From Spirochaetia bacterium (GTDB lineage Bacteria; Spirochaetota; Leptospirae; Leptospirales; Leptonemataceae), in contig JACPZR010000116.1 in NCBI GenBank assembly GCA_016195395.1, positions 1 to 7,861 on the forward strand: a stretch of 7,861 nucleotides of DNA, in the 5' to 3' direction. Below are positions 6,533 through 7,861 of the stretch, piece by piece; position 1 is the stretch's first letter, and each line of letters starts with the position of its first letter. Below the pieces are notes generated by a model. It searched no databases, was not told the DNA's origin, and saw nothing but the letters and a program-made list of their open reading frames with translations. The position numbers and the translations under genes were made by a program.

Positions 6533-6553
6533 CGCAGCGGGATCTCCGCTGCG
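6533..6553. terminator. Hairpin between convergent genes, candidate terminator
   Basis: CGCAGCGG-GATCT-CCGCTGCG is a perfect 8-base, GC-rich stem with a 5-base loop, placed 25 bases after the DUF4399 stop and 26 bases beyond the DUF1554 stop on the other strand. On the + strand it is followed by TTCGTCAATGTT, a poor uridine tract; on the - strand there is none. Its placement between two converging genes favours a terminator, perhaps acting in both directions or as an RNA 3'-end stabiliser. Confidence 0.5.
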
Positions 6554-6579
6554 TTCGTCAATGTTCTCGTGCAGGGCTG

Positions 6580-7221
6580 TTATTGCTGCACACACAGAAG
6601 CCGGTTGAGACCTGCACAACCGGCCTGCGTAGTCGCAAGCATTGCCGAAAGTGTTGTTGAAGTAGGATCGCCAAGGGCGCCGTTCCCGCTGCCGCCCCAA
6701 GCCGTACAGTCGGTCCCATTCTGCCACTGTGCGTTGAGGCCCGTCCAGATGTAGTCGACCCCGGACGAAAGGGTCCCGTCTAGGGGAGCTCCCATCGAAG
6801 AAAGCAACCCGTTTGATCCTGCGGTTCCCACTGTCGCGCCTGCGGCGTTGATGTACACCGCGCCTGGCCGGAGCACCCAGTCGATCTGACCGTCACCAAC
6901 GGACGCTCCCACTGAGGCCACCCGAACCGACGCCGCTCCGAGCATCGCCTTGAAGTGCGCGCCTGGGACGGCAGGCTTCCGTCCGTCGTTGTCGCACAGC
7001 ACGTCCGCCGTCGCGGCGCTGGTGAAGCTGCCGCTGGGGCTGTAAGCAGCGCTCACGAACAGACGCAACGGCACCGGCGCCATAGACCGCACCAATGCGT
7101 TCAGGAGCGATGACTCCAAGTTGCTGGGATCGGATGGATTATTGAGATGAGGATTTTTGCACGCAGAGACAAGAACGGTCACAATCACGGCTGCGGCCAG
7201 GCAGAAGGTCCGGGTTCCCAT
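6580..7221 (-). CDS. DUF1554 family surface-type lipoprotein
   Basis: Predicted 213-residue lipoprotein. Residues 2-20 form a signal peptide ending in the lipobox VSAC with Cys21 as lipidation site. A ~30-residue polar spacer rich in Asn, Ser and Pro follows, then the DUF1554 domain from about 52 to the C-terminus: 'RLFVSAAYSPSG', 'ADVLCDNDGRKP', 'HFKAMLG', 'DYIWTGLNAQWQNGTDCTAW' (156-175) and terminal 'NRLLCVQQ'. Four mature-domain cysteines (76, 172, 202, 210) are placed as in lectin/endostatin-like folds and could form two disulfides (76-210, 172-202; inference). The family is found mainly in Leptospira and its relatives, where related endostatin-like surface proteins bind host matrix or complement proteins; whether this one does is unknown. 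ATG 7221 has no clear ribosome binding site, but the signal peptide fits it well. It lies 107 bases downstream of the chalcone-isomerase-like gene on the same strand. Confidence 0.87.
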   Translation of the reverse strand: MGTRTFCLAAAVIVTVLVSACKNPHLNNPSDPSNLESSLLNALVRSMAPVPLRLFVSAAYSPSGSFTSAATADVLCDNDGRKPAVPGAHFKAMLGAASVRVASVGASVGDGQIDWVLRPGAVYINAAGATVGTAGSNGLLSSMGAPLDGTLSSGVDYIWTGLNAQWQNGTDCTAWGGSGNGALGDPTSTTLSAMLATTQAGCAGLNRLLCVQQ

Positions 7222-7266
7222 ATCAGGGTAACAAGCCGGGCCCCAAGGTTTGCGCTTTTTTTGATA

Positions 7267-7282
7267 CTGTTGAATGCAACAG
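7267..7282. repeat. Inverted repeat (6-base arms) in leader of the DUF1554 gene
   Basis: CTGTTG-AATG-CAACAG is a perfect stem with a 4-base loop, 45 bases upstream of the DUF1554 start. Read on the - strand it is followed by TATC and then seven A residues (7256-7262 are T on the + strand). It therefore lacks the uridine tract of a terminator for the upstream gene. It could be an operator or a 5' leader hairpin. Confidence 0.4.
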
Positions 7283-7289
7283 GCTGCAC

Positions 7290-7314
7290 TCCCGGGCCGC
7301 TATGGGACCCGGGA
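7290..7314. repeat. GC-rich inverted repeat after the chalcone-isomerase-like gene
   Basis: TCCCGGG and CCCGGGA form a 7-base GC-rich stem around an 11-base loop, beginning 14 bases past the stop of the chalcone-isomerase-like gene. In the direction of that gene no T-run follows, so it is not a textbook intrinsic terminator; it may stabilise the message 3' end or mark a Rho-type stop. Confidence 0.4.
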
Positions 7315-7328
7315 ATGACAGAAAGATT

Positions 7329-7861
7329 TTACATTCTTGAGAGGCCGGCTTTGAGGTCTGGTTGGTCGATATTCCCGAACCAGATGGACCATGTGCCCTT
7401 CATCAGGTCTATGCCGCCCGCTGCCGAGGAGCCGCGACCCTGGCCGCCGCGGCCATACCAGATGCTCACAGTCTTTGAGGCAGCAATGTAGTTGATGACA
7501 ATGATGTCGTCCTTCTTAAGCTCACCCTTGCCGATCACACCTGCCCAGAGAGCGTTGACGCGTCCCGCGTCCCCAAACCCGTTCAGAGTGTACGCTTCGC
7601 GGATTGCGCCCACAATTTTGTCAGACTCAACGTCACGCAGCATCTGCATAACGAACCGCTTGTCCACATCAGCGTTGACCAAGCCTGATGGTGTTTTGTC
7701 CGCGGGGATTTCTTTGATTTCGTGCTTGATCCAGTAGACGTTAACGCCTGCAAACAGGATCTTTTTGACCCGGACGCCCTGACCAGTTGTGTAGTAGCCG
7801 TCCGCGCTCTTCTGCTGTGCGCTCACAGCGGCAAAGCTCAACGCCAAAAGTAAAAGGATAT
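7329..7861 (-). CDS. Secreted chalcone-isomerase-like protein (5' end outside window)
   Basis: The frame is open to the window edge, and the last codons visible encode 'ILLLLALSFAAVSA', the hydrophobic core and cleavage region (VSA before QQK) of a signal peptide. The TTG at 7847 is therefore an internal Leu codon and the true start lies just beyond the window. The mature ~160 residues follow the bacterial chalcone-isomerase-like pattern: 'VRVKKILFAGVNVYWIKHEI' near the start, 'FVMQMLRDVESDKIVGAIREAY' mid-domain (with the family's M/F-LRDV block), 'LKKDDIIVINYI', 'TVSIWYG' and the closing 'WSIWFGNIDQPDLKAGL'. Proteins of this fold include plant chalcone isomerases and fatty-acid-binding relatives; the bacterial exported members have no proven reaction, so neither flavonoid chemistry nor lipid binding should be assumed. 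It ends in TAA at 7329-7331. Confidence 0.82.
   Translation of the reverse strand, partial: ILLLLALSFAAVSAQQKSADGYYTTGQGVRVKKILFAGVNVYWIKHEIKEIPADKTPSGLVNADVDKRFVMQMLRDVESDKIVGAIREAYTLNGFGDAGRVNALWAGVIGKGELKKDDIIVINYIAASKTVSIWYGRGGQGRGSSAAGGIDLMKGTWSIWFGNIDQPDLKAGLSRM

Noticed and set aside
7231..7262. Possible + strand terminator (AAGCC...GGTTT then seven T)
   Set aside because: The stem needs a G-T pair and a self-complementary loop, and no + strand gene ends nearby; the T-run lies antisense in the leader of the DUF1554 gene.
7147..7491. + strand open frame of 114 codons with a hydrophobic stretch
   Set aside because: It overlaps the starts and ends of two well-supported - strand genes and their spacer, has no recognisable domain, and its lipobox-like 'NATGC' is probably chance.
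1..7861. Search for CRISPR arrays, insertion sequences, tRNA genes or toxin-antitoxin pairs
   Set aside because: No direct repeat series, transposase motifs, cloverleaf-like segments or small paired genes were visible; base and codon use look uniform across the window.

Overview
The window looks like an ordinary chromosomal segment of moderate-to-high G+C from a free-living spirochaete of the Leptospira clade, perhaps Leptonema- or Turneriella-like. The main pointer is a DUF1554 lipoprotein, a family found mostly in Leptospira and its relatives. Other pointers are two lipobox signal peptides and a membrane class III adenylate cyclase next to a fatty-acid-oxidation enzyme, in a lineage known to live on fatty acids. 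The genus is an inference from gene content; no rRNA or tRNA is present to settle it.

Left part (1-1927, + strand): the 3' end of a CsgG/FlgO-like envelope protein gene, cut by the window edge, followed by a large PlsC-type acyltransferase with a long helical insertion. Middle (1961-2791, - strand): a two-TM GGDEF diguanylate cyclase, convergent with the acyltransferase and divergent from the next operon. The divergent spacer (2792-2900) carries promoter-like hexamers and a TTGTG-N6-CACAA dyad. Centre (2901-5995, + strand): an acyl-CoA dehydrogenase whose stop codon overlaps the start of a six-TM class III adenylate cyclase (ATGA), so the two are very probably translationally coupled. A small DUF4399 lipoprotein follows at 6073-6507 with its own ribosome binding site.

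Right part (- strand): a hairpin separates the DUF4399 gene from a convergent DUF1554 lipoprotein gene (6580-7221). Upstream of that lies a secreted chalcone-isomerase-like protein gene whose 5' end is outside the window. The 107-base gap between these two contains two clean inverted repeats.

Taken together: an acyltransferase (phospholipid synthesis), an acyl-CoA dehydrogenase (fatty acid degradation) and two second-messenger synthases (c-di-GMP and cAMP) lie within about 5.4 kb. The tight ACAD-cyclase coupling is the most distinctive arrangement and suggests a link between acyl-CoA oxidation and cAMP output. The rest is cell-envelope protein genes. I see no mobile element, CRISPR array, RNA gene or phage module, and no gene-free stretch longer than about 110 bases.
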